Part shown: positions 36,768-45,682 of the stretch, one piece after another
Layout: every line of letters begins with the position of its first letter
How positions within the stretch are numbered: the first letter of the stretch is position 1
From: Deltaproteobacteria bacterium RIFOXYD12_FULL_56_24
GTDB taxonomy: Bacteria; Desulfobacterota; Desulfobulbia; Desulfobulbales; Desulfurivibrionaceae
Direction of reading: 5' to 3'
Assembly: GCA_001799285.1 (NCBI GenBank)
Contig: MGTD01000065.1
Span: forward strand, 1 to 64,000
Length of the DNA: 64,000 bases
Position numbers and translations under genes: made by a program
The notes under the pieces: model-generated
The model's input: only the letters and a program-made list of their open reading frames with translations
Told to the model about the DNA's origin: nothing
The model's database searches: none

Positions 36768-37682
36768 TTACAGCCCTTCCGGCGTGAAGGCCACCACCTG
36801 ATCGATATTGTCCGCCCCGACAAAGAGCATAACCAGCCGGTCTACCCCCAGAGCAATGCCCGCAGCCGGGGGCATGAGTTCAAGACCGGCAAGAAACACC
36901 TCCGGCATGGGGCCAGGCTCACGGCCTTGCCACCGGATGACCTCCCGCTCCGCCAGAAACCTGGCTCGCTGCTCCACCGGATCAACCAACTCGGAAAAGC
37001 CGTTGGCCAGCTCCAGCCCGGCCACATATAGCTCGAACCGCTCGGCCACTGTGGGATCGGTCGGAGAAAGCCGGGCCAGGGCGCCAAGCTCCGCCGGGTA
37101 ATCGTAGAGAAAAGTTGGGGTAATCAAGCCCAGATGCGGTTCCACATACTCCACCAGCAGCTCATCAAACCGGTCCTTGGCCAGCGCCTCCTCCAGCGCG
37201 CAGGGCGCATAGCGGCGGAAGGCCTCAGCCACGGTGATTCGCTCCCAGTCCGGGGCAAGATCAATCCTGCGCCCCTGCCATTCCAGCTCTCCAGCCTTCC
37301 CGGCCTTGCCCAAGGCCGCAGCCAGGTAGCGCAGCAGCGCCTCGCAATCCGCCATCAGGTCGAGGTAGTCGCTCCCGGCTGCGTACCACTCCAGCATGGT
37401 AAATTCGGGCAGGTGGCGGTCGCCGCGCTCGCCATGGCGGAAGCATTTGCAGATTTGGAAGATCTTGGGGATACCCGCGGCCAGCAACCGCTTCATGCAG
37501 AGCTCCGGCGAGGTTTGCAGATACCAACCTTCACTGGTCAGGGACACGATATGGGCTTCCGGGGCAGGGGCAGGGATACGGAGGGGAGTTTCGACCTCAA
37601 GATAGCCTCGGTCGATAAAGAAGGTGCGCAGGGCTTGACTGAGAACGGCCCGCAATCGCAGGCCGTGGAGAGGGGGGATCAT
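36768..37682 (-). CDS. epmA: EF-P lysine lysyltransferase (EpmA/GenX/PoxA)
   Basis: The 304 residues form a class II lysyl-tRNA synthetase catalytic core lacking the anticodon-binding domain, the hallmark of EpmA. Motif 2 is ICKCFRHGERGDRHLPEFTMLEW, and motif 3 is AAGIALGVDRLVMLFVG. YLQTSPELCMKRLL and ELANGFSEL are also conserved. It attaches (R)-beta-lysine or lysine to EF-P. efp follows upstream on the same strand about 160 bases away, separated by a miniature element. The element begins three bases before the epmA start codon, and no Shine-Dalgarno sequence is visible in front of the ATG at 37682. EpmB is not in this window. Confidence 0.93.
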   Translation of the reverse strand: MIPPLHGLRLRAVLSQALRTFFIDRGYLEVETPLRIPAPAPEAHIVSLTSEGWYLQTSPELCMKRLLAAGIPKIFQICKCFRHGERGDRHLPEFTMLEWYAAGSDYLDLMADCEALLRYLAAALGKAGKAGELEWQGRRIDLAPDWERITVAEAFRRYAPCALEEALAKDRFDELLVEYVEPHLGLITPTFLYDYPAELGALARLSPTDPTVAERFELYVAGLELANGFSELVDPVEQRARFLAEREVIRWQGREPGPMPEVFLAGLELMPPAAGIALGVDRLVMLFVGADNIDQVVAFTPEGL

Positions 37683-37684
37683 GG

Positions 37685-37837
37685 GTAAACGTTCAGCAGC
37701 ACCGCATCTGCTTTGTCATCGGCCTGCTCATGTGCAACAGCACACTTCGCCGGCCTCTTCCGCGCATCTGCAGCACTGCTGGACGTTTACCTCTCAGTGA
37801 TAAATTCACGGGAGTCCCTTTCCTAATGGACGTTTAC
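37685..37837. mobile_element. IS66-type miniature element, copy 5, between epmA and efp
   Basis: It starts GTAAACGTTCAGCAG and has an inner arm CTGCTGGACGTTTAC ending at 37790. The outer end GGACGTTTAC at 37828-37837 is exactly 47 bases later. The core GCATCTGCTTTGTCATCGGC, then GCTCATGTGCA and AGCACACTTCGC, is shared with copies at 7765 and 62780. No target duplication is visible. The element sits between two minus-strand genes. It ends three bases before the efp stop codon and begins two bases beyond the epmA start codon. Confidence 0.8.
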
Positions 37838-37840
37838 AGC

Positions 37841-38404
37841 TTACTCTTTTACTCTAGTAACGTACACCCCGGTGCGGGTGTCGATCTGCAGCTTGTCCCC
37901 TTCTTCGATAAAGGGCGGCACCTGGACCACATACCCGGTTTCCATGGTTACGGGCTTGGAGTCGCTGCCGCTGGTGTCCCCCTTGACCCACGGATCGGAC
38001 TGGGTGACCTTGAGGTTAACGAAGTTGGGCAGGGTGACGCCGATGGGACGGCCATTGTACTGCAACACTTCCACATCCATGTTGTCGGTAAGAAAGTTGA
38101 CGGAATCGCCCAACTGCGCCTTGGAGATCTCCAGCTGCTCAAAAGAGACATTGTCCATGAAGATGTAGTCATCCCCCTGGCTGTAAAGGTACTGCATGGT
38201 CCGCTCCTCAAGGGCAGCCTTTTCCAGCTTGTCGTTGGAGCGGAAGGTCTTTTCAAAGGCATTGCCGGTGATCATGTTCCGCAGCCTGGCGCGGTACAGG
38301 GCCTGACCCTTGCCGGGCTTGGAAAAGGAAAAATCCGTCATGATATAAGGCTCGCCGTCGATCTGAACCTTTAACCCTTTGCGAAAATCAGAAGCGGAAT
38401 ACAT
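37841..38404 (-). CDS. efp: Elongation factor P
   Basis: EF-P rescues ribosomes stalled at polyproline. The 187 residues give the normal three beta domains: KOW-like amino domain, OB domain with DNVSFEQLEI and VTLPNFVNLKV, and a carboxyl domain ending DTRTGVYVTRVKE. The modification loop reads FSKPGKGQA, with Lys32 at the tip where E. coli EF-P carries the beta-lysyl modification. The neighbouring epmA fits that chemistry. ATG 38404 is the conserved start; an upstream in-frame ATG adds a non-conserved 38 residues. Confidence 0.96.
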   Translation of the reverse strand: MYSASDFRKGLKVQIDGEPYIMTDFSFSKPGKGQALYRARLRNMITGNAFEKTFRSNDKLEKAALEERTMQYLYSQGDDYIFMDNVSFEQLEISKAQLGDSVNFLTDNMDVEVLQYNGRPIGVTLPNFVNLKVTQSDPWVKGDTSGSDSKPVTMETGYVVQVPPFIEEGDKLQIDTRTGVYVTRVKE

Positions 38405-38501
38405 ACTCGTTTTCTCCCTGTGGCAATCGAAATCAAAGTCAAAAAATACGGTGCGGCACCTTACTAACCGGATTGACGCATTTTTGCAAGGGTGAAGTGA
38501 G

Positions 38502-38679
38502 AGCTTGTTCGTAAACAAATCCTTTATGCTCGCATCCTGCTTTTGGCCGCCTTTGTCCGCTCCTTAATCACAAAATCCTCGCCGTAGCGCTGCTACGCCT
38601 CCGGGTTTGCTCAATCGTCGCGGTCAAATCCGGCTCAAAATCAGGCGCGATCCCAACAAGGCTTATTTACGAACAAGCT
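38502..38679. mobile_element. Miniature element with 14-base perfect inverted ends
   Basis: AGCTTGTTCGTAAA (38502-38515) and TTTACGAACAAGCT (38666-38679) bound a 178-base noncoding segment. It ends two bases before the stop codon of the MoaE-like gene. A fragment resembling its left end (GCCTGTCCGTAAATAG) lies near 51916. No target duplication is evident. Confidence 0.75.
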
Positions 38680-38680
38680 T

Positions 38681-39046
38681 TCAGGCCAGCATCACTTCAT
38701 TTTTATTGATGGCCTCAGCCTTGATGCGATCCAAAAGCTCCCCCAGCACCGGCTTCACATTCTCCCGGATATCGCCGGCCACGATGATGAACAACAGATC
38801 ATCGCCGGGCTGAAAGCTGCCGCTTTTGGCCTCGACCACTATGGCGAAGATCCCTGGCCTTTGCAAAAATTCCCGGCGAATCTCCTCGACCTTTGCCTGA
38901 TCCGGGGTGACCTCAAGGGCGGTCACCCCTTCCCTGGTCTTGCGCGACCAGGCCCGGACCACGCCGTTATGAACCAGGACCATCCCCACGTTCTCGGCAA
39001 AGGCGGGGTTTTTCTTCATCTCGGCAATCGTTTTGGAAATATCCAT
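38681..39046 (-). CDS. MoaE-like protein (molybdopterin synthase large-subunit family)
   Basis: This 121-residue protein has the MoaE core order: GMVLVHNGVVRAWSRKTREGV, ALEVTPDQAKVEEIRREFLQRPGIFAIVVEAKSG, then GDDLLFIIVAGDIRENVKPVLGELLDRIKAE. MoaE with MoaD inserts sulfur into precursor Z in molybdenum cofactor synthesis. It is shorter than E. coli MoaE (150 residues) and I do not see the usual carboxyl KxxxW-type end. It may be a diverged member. No other moa gene is nearby. Confidence 0.72.
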   Translation of the reverse strand: MDISKTIAEMKKNPAFAENVGMVLVHNGVVRAWSRKTREGVTALEVTPDQAKVEEIRREFLQRPGIFAIVVEAKSGSFQPGDDLLFIIVAGDIRENVKPVLGELLDRIKAEAINKNEVMLA

Positions 39047-39082
39047 CAGCGCACCTCAGTAGCAATATAATTTAAATCTCTT

Positions 39083-41749
39083 TCACCCCAAACTCTTGCT
39101 CACCACCTCATACACATCCCGAGACAACGAGGGCGTTGCGACAAGCCGCTCTAGCTGAGCCCGCATCAAAGCGCGCCTTCCCTCATCATAGCGGCCTCCC
39201 CGCCCGAGCCGGGCGGCCAGACGGGCGGCAATCTGCGGGTTAAGCCGGTCCAGGACGAGAATCTGCTCGGCCAGAAAAACATAACCCCGGCCTGACACCT
39301 CGTGAAAACAAAGCGGGTTGCCGCCGGCAAAGGAGCCAATCAGCGAGCGGACCTTGTTCGGATTTTTCAACTGAAAGTCCGGGTGCCGCATGAGCTCCTG
39401 CACCTCACCCAAGGTATCCGGCAGCGGGGCCGTGGCCTGGACGGCAAACCACTTGTCCAGCACCAGGGGATCCCCCTGCCACTGCCGGTAAAAATCAGCG
39501 ATAATCTGCCGGCGCTCCCGGCGGGCCGAATGAGCCAGGGCCGCCAAGGCGGCCAGCTGGTCGGTCATGTTGTCCGCCTTGGCGAACTGGACAAGGGCGA
39601 GCTGAACCGCCGCATCATCCTCCAGGCTCATCAGATAGCTAAGGCAGAGATTGCCGAGCGCCCTCTGCCCTGCCAGCTCCGGCTCGTAACGGTATGGCCC
39701 GTCGGCCCGGTTGGCCTGATAAACCTCCTCCCACATGAGACGCAGGGAGCGGGCCAGGGTCTGCCGGACAAAGGTACGAGCCTCGTGGATTGCCTCGACA
39801 TCCACCACTCCCATCTGCTCGGCCAGATACTCCTCCGAAGGCAGGGTGAGCAAGAGGGCGAGAAAAGCCTTGTCCCCGCCGCCTTCTCTCTCAAGCAACC
39901 TAGCGCAGGCCTCAATAAACCTCTGGTCCAGTGCCAAAGGTCGCTGGTTTCGAAAATCCTCCACCAGCCCCAGAAGCAAACGGCTGGCCAGACACTGTCC
40001 AGCCTCCCAGCGGTTGAATGGATCCTGGTCATGGCGAAAGAGAAAAAGCAGCTCATCATCCTCGCAGGGGTATTCCACCTTGAGCGGCGCGGAAAAATTG
40101 CGCAGGATCGAGAGGCGCGGCTTTTCCGGTACCGCGCTGAAGCGGATGGTCTCCTCGGCCCCGCGCAGCTCGAACAGGCCGCGCGAAGCCTCTGTCTGCC
40201 GTTCCGGGCAGGACAGTTCCATCTCCCTGCCATCGCCATCGAGCAAGGCAAGGGCAATCGGGATATGGAGCGGCTCCTTTCCAGGCTGACCGGCAGTGGC
40301 AGGAGTGCTTTGCCCGAGGGTCAGGGTATAGCTGCGGGCCTGGCCGTCATACTCGCCCTGCACCGTGAGCCGCGGGGTGCCGGCCTGGGTGTACCAGCGC
40401 TTGAACTGGGTGAGCTCGCGGCCCGAGACCTCGGCCATGGCCTGGACAAAATCATCGGTGGTGGCGGCCTGTCCGTCGTGCCGGGTGAGATACAGGTTCA
40501 GCCCCTGCCGGAACAGCTCAGCACCCAGTAGGGTGTGGAGCATCCGGATGATCTCAGCCCCTTTTTCGTAGATGGTGACGGTGTAGAAGTTGTTGATCTC
40601 CATGAAGGAATCGGGCCGCACCGGGTGGGCCATGGGCCCGTTGTCCTCGGGAAACTGCACGTTGCGCAGGAGCCGGACATCGTGAATGCGTTTGACCGCA
40701 GCAGAGATCTGATCCGCGGTGAACTGCTGGTCGCGGAACACGGTGAGCCCTTCCTTGAGGCTTAACTGGAACCAGTCCCGGCAGGTGACCCGGTTGCCGG
40801 TCCAGTTGTGGAAATACTCGTGGGCGATGACCGCCTCGATCCCCTCGTAGTCCGCGTCCGTGGCGGTATCGGGCCGGGCCAGCACGTACTTGGAGTTGAA
40901 AACGTTCAACCCCTTGTTTTCCATGGCGCCCATGTTGAAATCGTCCACCGCCACGATCATGTACTGGTCGAGGTCGTATTCCAGGCCAAAGGTCTCCTCG
41001 TCCCAGCGCATGGCCTTAATAAGCGAGGCCATGGCATGTGCGCATTTGTCTCGATTGTGCGCCTGTACATAGATCTCCAGGGCCACCGGCCGGCCGGAGC
41101 GGGTGATGAAGGTCTCGGCGATCTTGACCAGATTGCCGGCCACCATGGCAAAGAGATAAGAGGGCTTGGGAAAAGGATCCTGCCAGCGTGCGTAATGGCG
41201 GCCTTCCGGCAGCTCTCCTGTCTCAAGCAGGTTGCCGTTGGCGAGAAGCACCGGATAGCGCTGTTGCTCGGCGGTGATCGTTACCTCGTAGCGGGCCAGC
41301 ACATCGGGCCGGTCGAGGAACCAGGTAATCTTGCGGAAGCCCTCGGCCTCGCACTGGGTGCAGAAATTGCCGCCTGAGCGGTACAGACCATCAAGGGAGG
41401 TATTGCGCTGGGGATAGAGCTCGGTTTCGACCTCAAGGACGAACCTCTCCGGCACCGTTTCAATAGTAAGGGTTTCATCGCCCTGCCGGTACCGGTCCGA
41501 AGGGAGAGCCACCCCGTCCAGAGCAAGGGACTTGAGTACCAGTTCCCTCCCCTGCAGCACAAGGGGAGCCTCCGGCGCGGTCTGGATATTGCGGCGGCAG
41601 ATCAGCCGGGAACGGACTTCCGCCCGCTCCTCGAACAGGTCTACCCAAAGGGCCACCTCTTCGATCATATAAGCGGGCGGACGGTAATCCTTGAGCAAAA
41701 TGGTTTTTGGCTTGGCAGTCATGGCATCATCAATCAGGGAATAACTCAA
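39083..41749 (-). CDS. pepN: Aminopeptidase N (M1 family)
   Basis: The 888 residues are of standard proteobacterial PepN length. The exopeptidase motif reads FNMGAMENKGLNVF. The zinc site is VIAHEYFHNWTGNRVTCRDW, with the third ligand in LSLKEGLTVFRDQQF. The carboxyl half is the all-helical domain specific to this subfamily. It removes amino-terminal residues from peptides in the cytoplasm. The start ATG overlaps the stop of the upstream transglycosylase gene by four bases (41746-41749), so both are probably on one message. Confidence 0.96.
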   Translation of the reverse strand: MSYSLIDDAMTAKPKTILLKDYRPPAYMIEEVALWVDLFEERAEVRSRLICRRNIQTAPEAPLVLQGRELVLKSLALDGVALPSDRYRQGDETLTIETVPERFVLEVETELYPQRNTSLDGLYRSGGNFCTQCEAEGFRKITWFLDRPDVLARYEVTITAEQQRYPVLLANGNLLETGELPEGRHYARWQDPFPKPSYLFAMVAGNLVKIAETFITRSGRPVALEIYVQAHNRDKCAHAMASLIKAMRWDEETFGLEYDLDQYMIVAVDDFNMGAMENKGLNVFNSKYVLARPDTATDADYEGIEAVIAHEYFHNWTGNRVTCRDWFQLSLKEGLTVFRDQQFTADQISAAVKRIHDVRLLRNVQFPEDNGPMAHPVRPDSFMEINNFYTVTIYEKGAEIIRMLHTLLGAELFRQGLNLYLTRHDGQAATTDDFVQAMAEVSGRELTQFKRWYTQAGTPRLTVQGEYDGQARSYTLTLGQSTPATAGQPGKEPLHIPIALALLDGDGREMELSCPERQTEASRGLFELRGAEETIRFSAVPEKPRLSILRNFSAPLKVEYPCEDDELLFLFRHDQDPFNRWEAGQCLASRLLLGLVEDFRNQRPLALDQRFIEACARLLEREGGGDKAFLALLLTLPSEEYLAEQMGVVDVEAIHEARTFVRQTLARSLRLMWEEVYQANRADGPYRYEPELAGQRALGNLCLSYLMSLEDDAAVQLALVQFAKADNMTDQLAALAALAHSARRERRQIIADFYRQWQGDPLVLDKWFAVQATAPLPDTLGEVQELMRHPDFQLKNPNKVRSLIGSFAGGNPLCFHEVSGRGYVFLAEQILVLDRLNPQIAARLAARLGRGGRYDEGRRALMRAQLERLVATPSLSRDVYEVVSKSLG

Positions 41750-43797
41750 CGGACTGCTTCAACCCGGGGCACTACCAAGCGCAGACCGGACTTAAGGTGA
41801 GTAAAGTCAATAGCAGGATTGTATTTCCTGATCAGCCAGAAAGGCAGTTCAAATTCCTTGTGACACAGGGACCAGATGGTATCTCCCGCCTTAACCTGAT
41901 AGCTGCTGGTGCCTTCCAGCAGCCGGTAAGCGGCAAAGAAATCCTCCACCATTTCCTTGTGAAACTCATAGCGTTGGGACTCAAAACGTTTCTTGTCGCC
42001 CTTACCCAGGGGAATCTTGACCTGCTGGTTCACCGTCAGGGATTGTTCGTAGCGCAAGTTATTCAGCCGGCGCAGATCCCAGGCCCGCACCCCCAGCCAG
42101 CCCGCATAATGGCCCAGGGTTTCCTCGGCCTCCACCCGGACGAGGCCGTAGAACTTGCCCTGCTTCTTGACCAACTCCACCCCGAGATTGCCCAAAACCT
42201 TGGCCGGAGTCAGGGGCGGACACTGCGCCCCCTTGACCGGCGCAACCACCGGCTCCGGGGCTTTTTTCACCTTGCTTTGCTGTAAGGCCTCTATAACCGG
42301 CACGCCCTCTGATTTAGCCGGGAGCATCAATTCACTACCAAGCCGCGTTGCCTTTTTTTCTTCAGAGACCAGCGGCTTCAGGGCAGCCAGCTGCGGGGTT
42401 TCCACCTTTTTCCCGCCGGCGGCCAGCTGCACCCCTCGCTCATCCACCCCTGGAATCCGCAGATTCTGACCAGGGCAGAGTACCGCCTGTTCATCAAGTC
42501 CATTGCCCCGTAAAAGATCGGCCACCGTGATCCCATACGCCAAAGCGATGGAATTGGCGTTATCTCCCTGGCGCACCTGATACATATTGGTTTGCGCCTG
42601 ATCCTCCTTGAAAATCTCCGGAGGGATATTGTCCGCCAGCCGCACAACCTTGCCCTGGTGCGGCACCCGAACCTCGTAGTCTTTGGGAATCAACTTCTGT
42701 CCGAGATAAACCGGTTCGCGCAGGGCTGGATTCAAGGCCTTGAAGGTTGCCAGATCAACCTTGAGATGCTTGAGCAGATCATCCACCAGGGCATAGTTGG
42801 GCAGGATCACAGCCTTGCTGTTGACCGGCGGCTCAATGGGGATTGGGCCGAAAAACGCCTGGTAGTTTTTGGCCACCTCCCTGGCGGCGAGAAATTCGGA
42901 ATAAAAATTCCGCGAGGCAAACTTGAACAACTCGCTTTCATGCTCCTGGAAGATCTTTTCATAATCCCCCTTGGCCGCTTTGGCCCGCAGCATGCCATTG
43001 ATCCCGTGATTGTAGGCGGTCACCGCCAGGGGCCAGGTACCGAGCTTCTCGTAATTATGCCTGAGCATCCTGGCCGCGGCATGCGTAGCCTTGAGCGGGT
43101 CGCGCCGCTCGTCAATGGCATAGTCCACCTCCAGCTTGAACTGTTTGCCGGTGGCTTCGGTGAACTGCCAGATGCCGGCGGCGCCGAATTTGCTGTACGC
43201 CTTGTAGTTGAAGGATGATTCCACATGAGGCAGATAGGCGAGATCCTCGGGCACCCCGTAGCTCGCCATGATCTGTTTGATCTCTTCGAGATAGGCACCG
43301 GAACGGATCAAGCCCTTACGAAAATTATCCTTCTGGCCGGATTGGAAACGGATATTGTCCTTGGCAAGCAGGAAATCCTCGCCCGTGGCCTTGGGACCGA
43401 AAAGCGCGGCAACCCGTTTTTCCTCCCTGGTCTGCGGGGGAGCACCCGCGGCCAGGGCATCGAAGATCTCCAGATACCTCTCCTTGGCCCGCTCTATCCT
43501 CTCCCTGTCCCGTTCCCTGGCACCCTTTTCCCAGGTTCCCTCGATATCCAGCACCTCATAGATAATGCGCAGGTTCCGCTTATCGTGAAGCACCCCCTGG
43601 CTGGAAGGATACCTGCCGTAAATATCCATCCAGAAGGCAACATTGGGCGTGACGCAGTCGTAGAGGGGAAAGGGATCCTGGCTGGCCCGGACCGGAAAGG
43701 CACCAAGGGTGGCCAGACAGAAAAACAGCGTTGCCGCCAATAAACGAAGATGCACCATAACCGCTCTCATAACCCTTATTTTTAGCCGGAAATTCAC
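41746..43797 (-). CDS. mltD: Lytic murein transglycosylase with LysM repeats (MltD-like)
   Basis: This exported 683-residue protein has a signal-like segment (LRLLAATLFFCLATLGAFPVRA). The GH23 domain at about 165-320 has the catalytic Glu in LPHVESSFNYKAYSKFGAAGIWQF, then AYNHGINGML. LysM modules follow: YQVRQGDNANSIALAYGITVADLL near 405-450 and the carboxy-terminal YQVKAGDTIWSLCHKEFELP. A further degenerate one lies between them. It cleaves peptidoglycan to 1,6-anhydro-muropeptides. Met starts occur at 43797, 43770 and 43758; the last gives the shortest signal peptide. pepN follows with a four-base overlap. Confidence 0.92.
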   Translation of the reverse strand: MNFRLKIRVMRAVMVHLRLLAATLFFCLATLGAFPVRASQDPFPLYDCVTPNVAFWMDIYGRYPSSQGVLHDKRNLRIIYEVLDIEGTWEKGARERDRERIERAKERYLEIFDALAAGAPPQTREEKRVAALFGPKATGEDFLLAKDNIRFQSGQKDNFRKGLIRSGAYLEEIKQIMASYGVPEDLAYLPHVESSFNYKAYSKFGAAGIWQFTEATGKQFKLEVDYAIDERRDPLKATHAAARMLRHNYEKLGTWPLAVTAYNHGINGMLRAKAAKGDYEKIFQEHESELFKFASRNFYSEFLAAREVAKNYQAFFGPIPIEPPVNSKAVILPNYALVDDLLKHLKVDLATFKALNPALREPVYLGQKLIPKDYEVRVPHQGKVVRLADNIPPEIFKEDQAQTNMYQVRQGDNANSIALAYGITVADLLRGNGLDEQAVLCPGQNLRIPGVDERGVQLAAGGKKVETPQLAALKPLVSEEKKATRLGSELMLPAKSEGVPVIEALQQSKVKKAPEPVVAPVKGAQCPPLTPAKVLGNLGVELVKKQGKFYGLVRVEAEETLGHYAGWLGVRAWDLRRLNNLRYEQSLTVNQQVKIPLGKGDKKRFESQRYEFHKEMVEDFFAAYRLLEGTSSYQVKAGDTIWSLCHKEFELPFWLIRKYNPAIDFTHLKSGLRLVVPRVEAVR

Positions 43798-44131
43798 AAC
43801 GCACGAGGAGATCAGTGTACTCTCTCCCGCCGTAATTAGCCGCTAAAATCAGGTTCAGCCTGGAATTTCAGGCAAGGGGCGGGAAGAGTTTTTCGGCTGT
43901 TATCTTTTCTTCTTTTGCGTGCCCAAAAGAAGAAACAAGAAAAAGGCACCCCAACCAGTCTTGGCCCTGCGGGCTTCCCTTACTTCTCGCCGAGGGCGGG
44001 ACGCGGAAAAACTTGGGCTTCGCCCTCAGACAGTTCCCGCGTTTTTTTCCGCCCCCGTCTGCGAGGCGCGGCAGGACAAATGGGGGGAGGGAGGGGCGAA
44101 ACAAACCAACCGTCCAACTCACCTCCAAGGA
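43798..44131. other. Intergenic stretch with low-complexity repeat-like DNA
   Basis: There is no gene here. The stretch 43900-44120 has alternating purine- and pyrimidine-rich blocks (CTTTTGCGTGCCCAAAAG palindrome near 43911, then G/C-rich segments) of a kind often seen as dispersed intergenic DNA in proteobacteria. CTTTTGCGTGCCCAAAAG is a short hairpin on both strands that could end the M32 peptidase transcript. Confidence 0.5.
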
Positions 44132-45613
44132 TCAACCAGCCAAGGTGCTGAACTTCTCCTCAAGGTAGGCAAGAAATGGCCTGGCGGCAAGGGGGGCGCC
44201 CGTCACCCGTACCAGCAGCTCCTCGGGCAGATAGATACTGCCGTGGCCATGAATTTCCCGTCCCTGCCACTCCCGGATCTTGGCCAGATCCCCCTCGGCA
44301 ATGGTCCGCTCGAAGCCTGGATCATATCTTTTATAGGCCTCCCAGATCTGGGCGGCGGCCAGATTGCCGATGGTGTAAGTAGGGAAATAGCCGAAGCTGC
44401 CGTGGGACCAATGGATATCCTGCAAGACCCCGTCGGCGTCCGACTCGACCTCCACTCCGAGATACTGCCGGTACTTCTCCCGCCAGATCCCGGGCAGCGC
44501 CCCGACCTCCAGGCTCCCCTCGATCAGCCCCTTTTCAATCTCAAAACGAATCAGGACATGGAGGTTGTAGGTCAGCTCGTCGGCATCCACCCGGATCAGG
44601 CCGGGAGTAACGGCGTTGATGCCCCGGATAAAATCCTCGAACCCGAGGCTGGCAAATTGGGCTGGAAATGCCTGCTGCAGCTCCGGGAAAAATCGCTGCC
44701 AGAATGGCCGGCTCCGCCCCACGACATTCTCCCAAAAACGCGATTGCGACTCGTGGATGCCTAAGGAAACCCCGTCATCCAGAGGGCTGTGGGCCAGACG
44801 CGCGTCGATGCCCTGCTCGTATAAGGCGTGGCCGCCCTCGTGCAGGGCGCCGAAGATAAAATCAAGGCTCCTGGGGGCATAGCGGTTGGTGATGCGCCGG
44901 TCGTGGTGCCCCAGGGTGGTGGTGAAGGGATGGGGGGAGCGGGCCAGACAGCCCCGGCTGAAATCAAAGCCCATGGCCTGGAGAAGGTGTTCGGCAAACT
45001 GCTCCTGACCTGGCTGAGAAAAAGGCTCGGCAAAGGCCAAGGGAGTCAGGCGGCCGGCAAACCTTTTGACCAGCTCCACCAAGGGCGCTTGCAGCTCAGC
45101 GAACATCTCCGCCACCTTGGCGGTGGTGAGCCCTTCCTCGTACAAATCGAGCAGCGCGTCATAGGGATGGGCCGGGTAGCCCAGGTATTCGGCCTGCTGC
45201 CGGGACAACGCCACGAGCCGTTCCAGCAGAGGCTGAAAAATGGCGAAATCGGACTGCTCCCGGGCCTCAAGCCAGGCCATCTGGGCCTGGGAGGTGAGGC
45301 GGGAAAACTCGGAGACAAACTCCTCGGGCAGTTTGCTGTTCTGGTCATAGCTGCGCCTCATGACCCGCAGCAGGGCGCGCTCCTCCACGGACAGCCCATC
45401 TTTTTGCGCCTCGGCCTTCGCCAGAAGGGCGCCAAGCTCCGGGGACACCTCCCTCCGGTGTACCAGAGCGCTCAAGGTGGCAAACTGCCAGGCCCGCTCT
45501 TCCGCACCCCGGCGGGGCATGCGTACTTCCTGATCCCACTGCATGAGGGCCAGGGTATGGTGCAGGTCAACAAGTTCGGCGGAATATTTTTTTAGTTGGG
45601 TTAGGGTTTCCAT
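44132..45613 (-). CDS. Carboxypeptidase Taq (M32 metallopeptidase)
   Basis: The 493 residues are of family length and mostly helical. The zinc motif is HEGGHALYEQG, followed by DDGVSLGIHESQSRFWEN with the third ligand, and by YNLHVLIRFEIEKGLI. LMQWDQEVRMPRRGAEERA near the amino end is also typical. It removes carboxy-terminal residues from cytoplasmic peptides and is often thermostable. It stands between a noncoding stretch and a divergently unrelated permease gene on the same strand. Confidence 0.95.
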   Translation of the reverse strand: METLTQLKKYSAELVDLHHTLALMQWDQEVRMPRRGAEERAWQFATLSALVHRREVSPELGALLAKAEAQKDGLSVEERALLRVMRRSYDQNSKLPEEFVSEFSRLTSQAQMAWLEAREQSDFAIFQPLLERLVALSRQQAEYLGYPAHPYDALLDLYEEGLTTAKVAEMFAELQAPLVELVKRFAGRLTPLAFAEPFSQPGQEQFAEHLLQAMGFDFSRGCLARSPHPFTTTLGHHDRRITNRYAPRSLDFIFGALHEGGHALYEQGIDARLAHSPLDDGVSLGIHESQSRFWENVVGRSRPFWQRFFPELQQAFPAQFASLGFEDFIRGINAVTPGLIRVDADELTYNLHVLIRFEIEKGLIEGSLEVGALPGIWREKYRQYLGVEVESDADGVLQDIHWSHGSFGYFPTYTIGNLAAAQIWEAYKRYDPGFERTIAEGDLAKIREWQGREIHGHGSIYLPEELLVRVTGAPLAARPFLAYLEEKFSTLAG

Positions 45614-45682
45614 TGCGTCCTCCCTTTTTTCCTTTGATTATCAAACATCTCAGCCAGGGGCTTTGACCTGGCTGTCCCCAAG

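Noticed and set aside
39302-40531. A 409-codon plus-strand frame opposite pepN
   Set aside because: It is a shadow of the high-G+C pepN gene: it has no family motifs, its composition follows the opposite strand, and pepN is complete and unmistakable.
43868-44151. Small frames in the 43.9-44.1 kb gap on both strands
   Set aside because: They are low complexity with no ribosome sites, and the DNA looks like dispersed intergenic repeat.
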